From Candidatus Nitrotoga sp. LAW (GTDB lineage Bacteria; Pseudomonadota; Gammaproteobacteria; Burkholderiales; Gallionellaceae): a DNA stretch of 64,000 nt. Made by a program: the position numbers and the translations under genes. Each line of letters opens with the position of its first letter. Position 1 is the stretch's first letter. Of the stretch, positions 1 to 8,385 are shown piece after piece. The stretch covers positions 1 to 64,000 of the forward strand of contig QFXI01000017.1 of the NCBI GenBank assembly GCA_003402315.1, read 5' to 3'. The notes beneath the pieces were generated by a model. That model was not told where the DNA came from. It worked only from the letters and a program-made list of their open reading frames with translations, and did no database searches.

Positions 1-77
1 GAAACACCGTATGACTGCCATATCTGTATTCCATACCACACCTCCATTCGTGTGGCATATTGTCGCAGCTAAAGCTA

Positions 78-93
78 ACCGGCTAAAGCCGGT
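78..93. terminator. Perfect hairpin downstream of crcB
   Basis: ACCGGC, loop TAAA, GCCGGT form a perfect 6-bp stem 24 bases past the crcB stop codon. No clear T-run follows on the minus strand, so it is a weak intrinsic terminator candidate. It could instead be the hairpin of a palindromic repeat. Confidence 0.35.
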
Positions 94-116
94 GGTTTAA
101 ACCTTGTGATTGATAA

Positions 117-503
117 TTAATGCAACCACTTGAAGGTCTGCATGCCCAGCACAGTCATCAGCAATGAACCACCGAGATGGGCGACAATAATTGCAACACT
201 CCAGGCATATTGCCCGCGTGCCAGCAAAGTAACGGTTTCGGCAGAGAAGGTAGAGAAGGTCGTTAACCCGCCAAGAAAGCCGGTGATAATAAATAAACGC
301 CATTCTGGTGACAACGCCGGTTGTTGCAAAGAAAAGGCCACAGCAAGGCCAATGAGATAACCACCGATCAGATTTGCGCAAAGTGTACCAAGCGCCAGCT
401 CTGGCAGAGTGGAATTGAGCCATACACTTAACCCCCAGCGCAACCATGAACCGATAGCTGCACCCAGGCCAACTGCGATAAAGGCATAAAGTGTCATACA
501 CAC
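117..503 (-). CDS. crcB: Fluoride ion channel CrcB/Fluc
   Basis: Small four-helix membrane protein of 128 aa, the usual Fluc length. Fluc proteins form dual-topology dimers that export fluoride passively. The family signature is visible as GFLGGLTTFSTF at about residues 75-86, with the pore-lining Asn in ANLIGGYLIG near residue 44 and a Gly/Arg-rich first helix (GAAIGSWLRWG). The start ATG lies 3 bases after the stop of the upstream ATP-grasp gene, so the two are almost certainly cotranscribed and perhaps translationally coupled. A second ATG at codon 3 is an alternative start. No fluoride riboswitch could be placed upstream, because transcription must come through the preceding gene. Confidence 0.93.
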   Translation of the reverse strand: MCMTLYAFIAVGLGAAIGSWLRWGLSVWLNSTLPELALGTLCANLIGGYLIGLAVAFSLQQPALSPEWRLFIITGFLGGLTTFSTFSAETVTLLARGQYAWSVAIIVAHLGGSLLMTVLGMQTFKWLH

Positions 504-506
504 ATT

Positions 507-1751
507 CTAATCGACAACACGGACTGGCGCGAAACCGCCGCCAGCCGTGCGGAAATTGGTAGTTTGCCCTTGATACAGCCGCGCGGCGATAAGCTGCACC
601 TGGCCGTCATAGACATAGCAGCGCACATCCGATTTAAGCGCAACCGGCTCCGCACCTTCCAGGCATACCATGCGTTCACCGGGTGAAACCATACGCTGCG
701 CTATATAGCCTCCCTGCATAATTTCAGCAAACACCCGGTTCGTGATACTGGCGCCACGATAGGTACCCTTGCCGCCATAACCGGTGACGGGTTTGAAGAA
801 CCACTGCTTGCGTTGCTGCCGCCACTGTTCATGCTCTTGCGCCCCGCCCACTAACCTGGCCTGCGGTATGCCCATCATTAAAGTGGCAATAGTCGTCTCT
901 GCCACACCCATCGCGCGCAAGCTATCAGGTGCAGTGAACAGGGCAAGATTGCGTTTATCAGCATATAACGCATATGCATGAGGGTGCGGCGTGAGCACCA
1001 CCTGATTACTCTGGTAAGCAACGCTTATGGCACTTTGTTGTTGCAAGGAAAAATCGGTCAGGCGGTTGTATATCAGATCGACCTTGCGTTCATGGAGATA
1101 CAGGCCTTCCGTCCGCGCTTCCAGTTCAGCCGGATCTGCGATGAACGCTGCAATGCCCGCACGTTCAAACAATTGCTGCATCAGTACAAACTCTGGATAA
1201 AAATATTGCTCGAGTGGCTGTTCATCCACGATAACAATGGTTTTCAGCGGCACATCACCCCGTTCCAGGCGCCATTCATTACGAAACATGTCAAGAAAGA
1301 CCTGCTCCAAATTATCAATCGCCGCAGGCTTACCCGGCGCAACTACGTCACGCTGACTATGCAGCTGTAACGCGTTAAACAGCGCACCACCCGCATTCGT
1401 GTTAATCTCAATTAAATGCGTACCTTCGGCATTAAGATGAAAGTCGTAGCCGAAGAACACACCTTTGGCACGAGGTTCATATCGAGCGACGGCCGGTGCG
1501 TGTTGCAACGCGGCATCGCGCCATGCAGGTAGCGCCACAACCTGTTGGACGGCCTTGATGACTGCGTGCATTTGCTCCATTTCTCCGCTGGAGACGAACA
1601 AAGGGGCAGTAGCAAATAAATAGGGGCAACGCTCATTGACACGCTGGTGCCAAACCTCGCCCTGCTCATGCAGGGTGCGTTCCAGCGCGCCACGATCCAC
1701 AATGGCCGAATGGCAATCGCTATTCAGTACTTTAGCAGCTTCAATACTCAC
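507..1751 (-). CDS. ATP-grasp superfamily protein of unknown substrate
   Basis: A 414-aa cytosolic protein with GTG as the only in-frame start near its N terminus. It shows ATP-grasp-like features: an acidic metal-binding stretch LIEINTNAGGALFNAL near residues 112-127, and a nucleotide-binding lysine/glycine stretch WFFKPVTGYGGKGTYRG near residues 317-333. A C-terminal SDVRCYVYDGQVQLIAARLYQGQ segment is split by the usual beta-strands. The order of these blocks suggests a circularly permuted or glutathionylspermidine-synthetase-like member, which would ligate a carboxylate to an amine or thiol. The substrate cannot be told. It is the first gene of a two-gene unit with crcB. No membrane segment or signal peptide is seen. 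Confidence 0.7.
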   Translation of the reverse strand: MSIEAAKVLNSDCHSAIVDRGALERTLHEQGEVWHQRVNERCPYLFATAPLFVSSGEMEQMHAVIKAVQQVVALPAWRDAALQHAPAVARYEPRAKGVFFGYDFHLNAEGTHLIEINTNAGGALFNALQLHSQRDVVAPGKPAAIDNLEQVFLDMFRNEWRLERGDVPLKTIVIVDEQPLEQYFYPEFVLMQQLFERAGIAAFIADPAELEARTEGLYLHERKVDLIYNRLTDFSLQQQSAISVAYQSNQVVLTPHPHAYALYADKRNLALFTAPDSLRAMGVAETTIATLMMGIPQARLVGGAQEHEQWRQQRKQWFFKPVTGYGGKGTYRGASITNRVFAEIMQGGYIAQRMVSPGERMVCLEGAEPVALKSDVRCYVYDGQVQLIAARLYQGQTTNFRTAGGGFAPVRVVD

Positions 1752-2111
1752 GGAATAATTTCACTTTCCCAACGCGGATATTTCATAAAGTCGATTGCGC
1801 AGGATTCTAACCGATAGGCAAATATTTCGAAGACGCTAGTTATGATTCATACGCCGGCCAAACAAAATCTTCCCTGTCCATTATTGATCCGGCCATAAAA
1901 AACAAACGAGAGCGTGCTATCAATTATGATAATCTCGTAGTTCGCTATGGGCGGATTCAACTCTGAAGTGCACCTTTCGCAAGCGAGATTCGGTACAAAA
2001 GCAAATGATCGCAGCAATCTGATTTCCAATCTGGAAATACTGTTAATTATGGTCAATATAAATGTCGTCCGGCTTTTTTGCTGAGGTTATTTAACTATTT
2101 ATTTCAAATAG
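1752..2111. other. Intergenic region without a recognisable gene
   Basis: About 360 bases between the start of the ATP-grasp gene and the 3' end of the sensor kinase. Short open frames exist on both strands but none has a ribosome site or a recognisable motif. It should hold the promoter of the ATP-grasp/crcB unit near 1752-1850. A weak AT-rich inverted repeat (CTATTT...AAATAG) at about 2094-2110 may end the efflux operon. Confidence 0.5.
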
Positions 2112-3452
2112 TCAACAATCCAAACGAGTCCGGCAACTGCTCTGAGAGTATTGGAATCGCATCCCTGAACGGCCTGCATTATTAATATTGGATAGCGTCG
2201 CAATTCCATTCAAACGCGTGGCAATGTCACGTACGATTGACAATCCCAAACCGGTTCCCGTTTCACCAGAAGCGGCGATTCGATAAAAGGGATCAAATAC
2301 CCGCGAGAGGTCATCTTCCGGAATGCCTGGCCCGCTGTCTTCTACGCGGAAAACCATTTGATTGCCCTCAAGGAAGAAGCTAACGTCGACCTTTCCATTA
2401 ACGGGCGTATACCGGATTGCATTGTCGAGAGCATTACGGGTCAAAGTAAAAAAATCGAACGCGTCGCCCCACACTTGTAGTGGCTCCTCCTGCTCGATCC
2501 CCAAATCGATGTGTTTCGCTTCTGCAAACGGATATAGTTCTTTAATCACGTTTCGAACAATTATATCAAATGACACAATTTCAAAATCTGTAGTTTGATT
2601 CGACTGGTGCCTCGCCAAACTCAACAGTTGTTCAACTAGCGAACGGGCACGGATAAGTCCCGATTTGAGCGGCGCCAACCGCTGTCTAGCTTCGATCGGC
2701 ATATCGGCGCGTTCGATATTTTCCGCTTGCAGCGTCAGTGCCGTAATAGGTGAACGTAGCTCGTGTGCGGCATCGGCGATGAATCGCCGTTGTTGTGCCA
2801 TAGACAAAGCCAGCCGCTTGAGAAGCCGGTTAATCGACGCCACGAACGGCAGAATTTCCTTGGGTATACCATCGTTGGACAATGAAACAAGGTTGCCATC
2901 CCCTTTTTCATCAAGATCTTTTGACAGGCGCATCACGGATTTAAAGGTATGGCGAATTACGAATCCGGTCAGCAGGATCAGTAGCGGCACCAAGCCGATC
3001 AATGGAAGGACCGTGCGCAGCGCGCCATCCCGAGCGATTTCATCGCGCATAGCGGTACGCTGACCGACGGCAATCCGATCCCCATTCGGTAGCGTTCTAA
3101 TCACGACTCGCCATTCACTCTGCCTATCAGACACAGTCTGCATGCCATCGGCGAGATTATTCAGTAACCCAACCATTTGCAGTTCGGTTTGCTTGGCATT
3201 AGTATGCGTCCCCAATCGAAATATGAATACCCTCGCATCCGGGTAATCGTTAACAGCGCGACCATTGCGATCCGGCATTGGTAATAGATCGTGTACATCC
3301 ATTAGAGCCGCCACTTGCCGTAGCTGTTCGTCCTGCAACTGATGTGCTTCGTCGAATGCCAACCAAAACGAGAAACTCCCCGCCACCACGCTGACGGCGA
3401 CGATAAGCACCGCAATCCATAGCGATAATTGATGTTGCAATGAAGTCATCAT
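2112..3452 (-). CDS. Two-component sensor histidine kinase of the metal-efflux operon
   Basis: A 446-aa inner-membrane kinase of the QseC/PmrB-like class. Two membrane helices (about residues 10-32 and 148-166) enclose a periplasmic sensor region. A cytoplasmic HAMP-like linker, the H-box (FIADAAHELRSPITAL, phospho-acceptor His230), the N-box (NALDNAIRYTP) and G-boxes (VEDSGPGIP, GTGLGLSIV) follow. All catalytic elements are present. Its ATG overlaps the stop of the response-regulator gene by 4 bases (ATGA), so the pair is translationally coupled. As the last gene of the RND efflux operon it probably senses the exported metal or toxicant, as CzcS or CusS do; the signal itself is inferred. The C-terminal tail after the G2 box is polar, Cys-containing and unlike the usual family end. 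Confidence 0.9.
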   Translation of the reverse strand: MMTSLQHQLSLWIAVLIVAVSVVAGSFSFWLAFDEAHQLQDEQLRQVAALMDVHDLLPMPDRNGRAVNDYPDARVFIFRLGTHTNAKQTELQMVGLLNNLADGMQTVSDRQSEWRVVIRTLPNGDRIAVGQRTAMRDEIARDGALRTVLPLIGLVPLLILLTGFVIRHTFKSVMRLSKDLDEKGDGNLVSLSNDGIPKEILPFVASINRLLKRLALSMAQQRRFIADAAHELRSPITALTLQAENIERADMPIEARQRLAPLKSGLIRARSLVEQLLSLARHQSNQTTDFEIVSFDIIVRNVIKELYPFAEAKHIDLGIEQEEPLQVWGDAFDFFTLTRNALDNAIRYTPVNGKVDVSFFLEGNQMVFRVEDSGPGIPEDDLSRVFDPFYRIAASGETGTGLGLSIVRDIATRLNGIATLSNINNAGRSGMRFQYSQSSCRTRLDC

Positions 3453-4111
3453 TCGAGTTTGGTCACCATCCAGCCGACCCCTCTAACGTTCTTGATAACT
3501 GTCGCACCGAGCTTCTTGCGAATGGCATGAATCAAAAACTCGACTGCGTTGCTTTCGACTTCTTCGTTCCATCCATAGATGCGTTCTTCCAACTCTGTTC
3601 GCGAAAGTATTGCACCGGGTCGCAGCAACAACGTATGCAGCAAAGCATATTCGCGGGCAGACAGGCGACATGACGTATCAGCGTAAGTGGCATCGCGTGT
3701 GGCCGGATCGAGCGTCAATACTCCGTTGGTCATGACCGTCATCGCATTGCCGCCCTTGCGCCTAAACACCGCCCGCATCCGCGCGAGCAACTCGCCGGTT
3801 TCGAACGGTTTGACCAGGTAATCGTCGGCACCAAGGTCCAAGCCTGTGATGCGGTCCTGTACCGCATCGCGGGCGGTGACGATCAACACGGGCAAATGTT
3901 TGCCTGCCAAACGTAGCAGCCGTAACACCTCCAAACCATCTCGCCCTGGCAAGCCGAGATCGAGCAACACGATGTCATAGGTTTGGGTCTCTGCTGCCGC
4001 CATCGCCATTTGCCCATCCTGCACCCAATCGACCGCGTAGGCGGCATCGTGTAGCGCCTGGCTTATTGCCTCGCCGATCATTTTGTCGTCTTCCACTAAC
4101 AGAACGCGCAT
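3449..4111 (-). CDS. OmpR-family response regulator of the metal-efflux operon
   Basis: A DNA-binding response regulator of 220 aa. The receiver domain has the acidic pair in LLVEDDK, the phospho-acceptor Asp in IVLLDLGLPGRDGL (about residue 51) and the conserved Lys in DYLVKPF. The C-terminal winged helix is of the OmpR/PhoB type (RLSAREYALL ... VRGVGWMV). I chose the ATG at 4111; an upstream in-frame TTG at 4123 would add four residues before the conserved MRVLLVEDD start. It is followed with a 4-base overlap by its kinase and preceded by the RND pump with a gap of about 40 bases. It most likely activates the efflux operon it sits in. Confidence 0.92.
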   Translation of the reverse strand: MRVLLVEDDKMIGEAISQALHDAAYAVDWVQDGQMAMAAAETQTYDIVLLDLGLPGRDGLEVLRLLRLAGKHLPVLIVTARDAVQDRITGLDLGADDYLVKPFETGELLARMRAVFRRKGGNAMTVMTNGVLTLDPATRDATYADTSCRLSAREYALLHTLLLRPGAILSRTELEERIYGWNEEVESNAVEFLIHAIRKKLGATVIKNVRGVGWMVTKLE

Positions 4112-4153
4112 TTGTAATCTCAACGGAATAAGCTGGTTAATATAGTACTCAAT

Positions 4154-7100
4154 TTACTTAGAAGACTGCATGAATCCCATTTGATCCGTCTTTTTTTCAA
4201 AACATCCAAAGCGTAGCGCCAATATTGGCAGCACCAGTAGATTAAGCACCGTCGATGTTATCAGGCCGCCCAAGATCACAATCGCCATCGGCCCTTCGAT
4301 TTCGTTGCCAGGCTCCCCGCTATATAGCGCCAACGGCAATAGCCCCAGCGCGGTAACCAAGGCCGTCATGAGAATAGGCACCAGACGTTCGGTCGCCCCC
4401 CGTCTGGCGGCTTCTGCGTCCCAGGCCATACATTCCTGATTCACCAGATGCTCGTAATGGGAAATGAGCATAATGGAGTTACGCAATGTAATCCCGAATA
4501 GCGTCACAAAACCGATCAAAGAACCCAACGTCAGATTGCCACCCGTGACCAACACCATTATGACGCCACCCACCAATGCAAAAGGCAGATTCAGCAACAC
4601 TAGCAGCAATGCGCGCACGCAGCGTAACGCCATGAACAACAGCAACACGATGCCGATTCCCGCGATGATTGAGTTGACTAGCAAGTCATGCTGTGCCTGC
4701 GTCCGTGCCTGCGCTTCTCCGGCAAACACGGCATACATCCCCTTGGGGAAAACGATTTCCTTGTCTATCCGCGCTTGCGCTTCTTTGGCGAATTCGCTGA
4801 CTGCACGTCCTTTCACACCCGCTGTAATGGTCTGTAAACGCTGTCCGCCGCTGTGCTGAATCTGGTAGCGTCCGATGGATTGAACAATATCGGCCAGTTG
4901 TTTTAGTGGAACCGTTATCCCTTGCCCGTTGCGCAAAGGCAATGCACCGACTTCTGCCGGGCTTTTCCGGTTGCCCGGGTCAAGCAACACCGATACATCA
5001 TAAGCCCGGTTGCCTTCATAAACCTGGGCAACCTTGACCCCTTCATAAGCTGCCTGAACGGCTTCCAGAACATCGACCGGCGTAAATCCATAGCGCGTCA
5101 GTTGATCTTGCCGCAATCGGATCACCAACCGCGGTGTGCCGGGGGGCGATTGCACGTTTACTCCAATAGCTCCCGGTATCTGGTTCAATGTCTGGGTAAT
5201 TTCCCGCGCCTTGCTGTCCAGAATATCCAGGTCATTGCCGAACACATTCACGATCACCGGCGCCGTATAACCGGAAATGGTTTCATCGATTCTCTCGGTA
5301 AGGAAGGTATTGGCAGAGGTGATCAAGCCCGGAAAGCTGTCCATCGTCGTACGGATTCTCGCCAAGACTCGTTCTTGTTCTCTGCCCGACATCGGCTTGA
5401 GATCCACTTCGAATTCGCTGATATTAACGCCGGTCGGATCGACTATCTCAGTGGCCCGTCCAGCCCGCTGGGCCACCAGACGCACACCGGGAATTTTGCT
5501 CAACACCATGGTGATTTGGCGTCCAATACGCATAGATTCGGGCAAGGAGGTGCCAGGCGTTGCCGCCATGTGGATCGTGTAATGGCCTTCTTTCAACTCT
5601 GGAATGAAACTACCATCTAGGAATGGCAGTGCCGCGAGCGCTGCGACACATAGCCCGGCGATCACCGCAATGATCAAGCCGGAACGGTGTTCGACGCCAG
5701 CCAGCAGACTGCCATAGCGCGCTTTCAGCGCTTTTACCAGGCGTGGATCTTCTGCCGTCAGCGACTTTGTTGTCAGGAGAACATAGGCCAACGCAGGGGT
5801 TAGGGTCAGTGCAACGCCAAGTGATGCCAAAATAGCCAGAATGTAAGCGATACCAAGCGGCGCAAACAGTTTGCCAGCGACACCGGTCAAAGTGAGCACC
5901 GGCAAAAATACCAGGGCGACGATAAAAGTCGCATAAACCACCGAACTGCGCACCTCTATCGATGCATTCAACACCACACGCACAGCGGGCAGGGGCTGGG
6001 CAAGCGCCTGATTTTCACGGAGACGCCGTAAGATGTTTTCAACATCCACGATGGCGTCATCTACCACTTCCCCCAATGCGATCGCGAGCCCGCCAAGCGT
6101 CATTGCGTTCAAGCTGATGCCTAAATAGTGCAACACGATTACTGCCGTCAACAATGACAGTGGAATCGCCGTGGCCGAGATGAAGGCCGTTCTGACGTTG
6201 AGCAAAAAAAGAAAGAGAACAACAATGACCAGGACGCCGCCCAGCAGTAGCGCCGTGCGCAGATGACCGATGGCAGTCATAATAAAATTGGCGGGCCGGA
6301 AAATGTCCGGATGCAGCATCACCTGATCGGCCGCCAGTACCGGTTTCAATTCTTCCAGCGCTTTCTCAACTAATTCGGTGACGGTCATCGTATCGGCGCC
6401 GTACTGGCTTTCGATGATCAGCATGATGCCTGATTTATTGCCGATCGATGCAGCACCCACTGCGGGAGCCGGTGCATTTAATATCCTGGCTACATCCCCT
6501 AGATGAATACCAATTCCATTTTTATACGTTATCACCACTTGCGCCAGTTGTTCAGGCGTCAGCACTTGTCCTTCGGTATGAATGACAATACGCTGATTTG
6601 CATTTTCCAAAAATCCAGCACCGCGTACTCCGGTTGAGCGTTGTGCGGCATTAAGCACGTCTTGCAGCGACAAGCCATAACGGACCAGTTTCTGCGGGTT
6701 GACCTGAATCTGCAGTTGCTGCACGTCACCGCCGAAGACGATTACGCCGGCGATGCCCGGAAGACCAAGGAGATAAGGCCGTATGATCCAGTCCGCCGTG
6801 TTTCGCAGCTCCATTTGAGAGCGCGCGTCAGAGGTCAACCCAATTATTATCGCTATACCGGTTGATGAGGTCAGCGGTAACAATGTCGGTGGCTTCACAT
6901 TGCGCGGCAACCCTCCCGCTGCCGTACCAAGGCGCTCGGCAGCCAATTGCCGAGCCCGATAGATGTCCGTGCTGCTATTAAATGTCATCGTCACCAACGA
7001 TAATCCCTGCAGCGATTTGGATTGCATGGTTTGCAATCCGAGAACCCCACCCATCGCATTCTCGATCGGTTTGGTGACCAATACCTCGACCTGTTCACTC

Positions 7101-7303
7101 GATAGGCCTGGCGCTTCGGTCTGAATAACCGCGAGCGGCGGCGCGAACTCCGGGAATACATCTAGCTTCGATTGATAGAGAGTATAGATGCCGTAGCCTG
7201 CTAACAAACAAGCGAGGCTGATCACGACGCCACGGATTCGGATCGAAAATCGAACCAGGGATGTCAGCATGGATGAATGTAATCGCAATAGCTCATGGGT
7301 CAA
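4154..7303 (-). CDS. Heavy-metal RND efflux pump, CzcA/CusA family
   Basis: A 1049-aa inner-membrane proton-driven transporter of the length usual for CzcA/CusA. Expected parts are visible: TM1 near residues 25-45, the first porter loop with VFPEFAPP and EVLVTKPIENAMGG, and the TM4 signature of the heavy-metal subgroup as ALGEVVDDAIVDVENI with its acidic proton-relay residues. A second half repeats this layout. With the adaptor and outer-membrane factor upstream it forms a three-part pump moving metal ions or related toxicants from the periplasm out of the cell. The first start is a TTG overlapping the adaptor stop by 4 bases; the ATG at 7270 is the alternative. The metal specificity cannot be assigned from the motif alone. 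Confidence 0.93.
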   Translation of the reverse strand: MTHELLRLHSSMLTSLVRFSIRIRGVVISLACLLAGYGIYTLYQSKLDVFPEFAPPLAVIQTEAPGLSSEQVEVLVTKPIENAMGGVLGLQTMQSKSLQGLSLVTMTFNSSTDIYRARQLAAERLGTAAGGLPRNVKPPTLLPLTSSTGIAIIIGLTSDARSQMELRNTADWIIRPYLLGLPGIAGVIVFGGDVQQLQIQVNPQKLVRYGLSLQDVLNAAQRSTGVRGAGFLENANQRIVIHTEGQVLTPEQLAQVVITYKNGIGIHLGDVARILNAPAPAVGAASIGNKSGIMLIIESQYGADTMTVTELVEKALEELKPVLAADQVMLHPDIFRPANFIMTAIGHLRTALLLGGVLVIVVLFLFLLNVRTAFISATAIPLSLLTAVIVLHYLGISLNAMTLGGLAIALGEVVDDAIVDVENILRRLRENQALAQPLPAVRVVLNASIEVRSSVVYATFIVALVFLPVLTLTGVAGKLFAPLGIAYILAILASLGVALTLTPALAYVLLTTKSLTAEDPRLVKALKARYGSLLAGVEHRSGLIIAVIAGLCVAALAALPFLDGSFIPELKEGHYTIHMAATPGTSLPESMRIGRQITMVLSKIPGVRLVAQRAGRATEIVDPTGVNISEFEVDLKPMSGREQERVLARIRTTMDSFPGLITSANTFLTERIDETISGYTAPVIVNVFGNDLDILDSKAREITQTLNQIPGAIGVNVQSPPGTPRLVIRLRQDQLTRYGFTPVDVLEAVQAAYEGVKVAQVYEGNRAYDVSVLLDPGNRKSPAEVGALPLRNGQGITVPLKQLADIVQSIGRYQIQHSGGQRLQTITAGVKGRAVSEFAKEAQARIDKEIVFPKGMYAVFAGEAQARTQAQHDLLVNSIIAGIGIVLLLFMALRCVRALLLVLLNLPFALVGGVIMVLVTGGNLTLGSLIGFVTLFGITLRNSIMLISHYEHLVNQECMAWDAEAARRGATERLVPILMTALVTALGLLPLALYSGEPGNEIEGPMAIVILGGLITSTVLNLLVLPILALRFGCFEKKTDQMGFMQSSK

Positions 7304-8373
7304 TCACACTCGGGATCTTTGCAGGCCGGACTGCCTGGTGAAGGCCGCAACTCTTCGGAAAGCAGTAATTGGGCTCCGCTTACCACGACACGCTCTCCCG
7401 CCTTGATGCCTTCGCCCACAAAAAAACCGCCATCCAGCGGCGCATGCTGGGCTATTGGCCTGCGCGCAAAGCGATCCGGCGCTGTCTGCACATAGGCCCA
7501 CGGCTGACCGCCATACCAGACAATCGCGCGGGCAGGAATAAAGATATCTTCCGTGGTTTCACCGGACATCGGCAGATACGCGACAATATTGGTTCCGGCG
7601 GCAATCGGCGCTGCTGTGCGATAGATAAAAGCATTACCTTGAATGGCAGGGTCATTCTGAGGAGATGGCGAAACCAGGTAGGCTGATAGTCGCTGGGTAT
7701 TATTGGCAGCGATCTGAATAGTATCAGGGGCCTGAATGGGATCGCTGGCATGCAAGCTAATCCGCAGTAATACCTCCCGACGATTTAACAGCTTCTCGAA
7801 CTGGGACGAATGGGGATCGAACATCCAGTGGCCGAGTGGCTCGCCAAACTGCTGTCGCGCCGCACCACGAATATTTTCGCTGATGCGTTGGGCCAAACTC
7901 ATTTTAGCCTGATCGGCCAGGTACGCTGCCTGTGCAGCCTGATAAGTTTTGAGAGAGACGTTTTGATTGTCCTGATACAGGATGTGATTGCGTTCATATT
8001 CCTGCCGCGAGACAGCAATTGCGGTCTTGGCTGCAACGACGTCGGCCTGCGTCGACATAAAGCGGGTACGAAGATCGAGTAGGTGCTGCAAATCCAGCAC
8101 CGTGCCATAGGCAGTCGTTTCCGCGTGGTGACTGATAGAGGACAAAGACTCGACGCGCAGCCCGCTTTGCACTTGGGTCGCTGTATCGAGGGTGATAATA
8201 GTCAAGCCATTAACGATCGATACCCGTTGCGGTACCACAGCGGGAATAAGTGTGGCTTGCCCTATATCCGGCAGCCCATTCTTATAACAGATAAGCGCCA
8301 AGATGGCGGTTATTGTCAGACCGATCGTCAGAGCGACTAGAATGAAACGCCTGGACTTGTGCCGCGAGTTCAC
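7300..8373 (-). CDS. Periplasmic adaptor (membrane fusion protein) of the RND pump
   Basis: A 357-aa adaptor with one N-terminal membrane anchor (about residues 10-29), a helical hairpin region rich in Ala/Gln (residues 100-170) and beta-barrel segments typical of the CusB/CzcB/HlyD group (FIPARAIVWYGGQPWAYV; GIKAGERVVVSGAQLLL). It starts with GTG, supported by a strong AGGAGG ribosome site 8 bases upstream. It links the RND pump to the outer-membrane factor across the periplasm. The extreme C terminus reads ACKDPECD, a two-Cys acidic tail that could bind a soft metal; that is inference. The stop overlaps the pump start. Confidence 0.9.
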   Translation of the reverse strand: MNSRHKSRRFILVALTIGLTITAILALICYKNGLPDIGQATLIPAVVPQRVSIVNGLTIITLDTATQVQSGLRVESLSSISHHAETTAYGTVLDLQHLLDLRTRFMSTQADVVAAKTAIAVSRQEYERNHILYQDNQNVSLKTYQAAQAAYLADQAKMSLAQRISENIRGAARQQFGEPLGHWMFDPHSSQFEKLLNRREVLLRISLHASDPIQAPDTIQIAANNTQRLSAYLVSPSPQNDPAIQGNAFIYRTAAPIAAGTNIVAYLPMSGETTEDIFIPARAIVWYGGQPWAYVQTAPDRFARRPIAQHAPLDGGFFVGEGIKAGERVVVSGAQLLLSEELRPSPGSPACKDPECD

Positions 8374-8385
8374 TATGGCCCTCCT

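Noticed and set aside
1880-1892. ATTGATCCGGCCA shared with the palindrome at 31842-31854
   Set aside because: A 13-base match between two sites in 64 kb, with unrelated flanks, is too little to claim a shared operator.
1847-2056. A 69-codon minus-strand frame between the ATP-grasp gene and the sensor kinase
   Set aside because: No ribosome site, no recognised motif, and it lies in AT-rich intergenic sequence.
4922-5620. Long plus-strand frame inside the RND pump gene
   Set aside because: It is the antisense shadow of a well-supported 1049-aa transporter.
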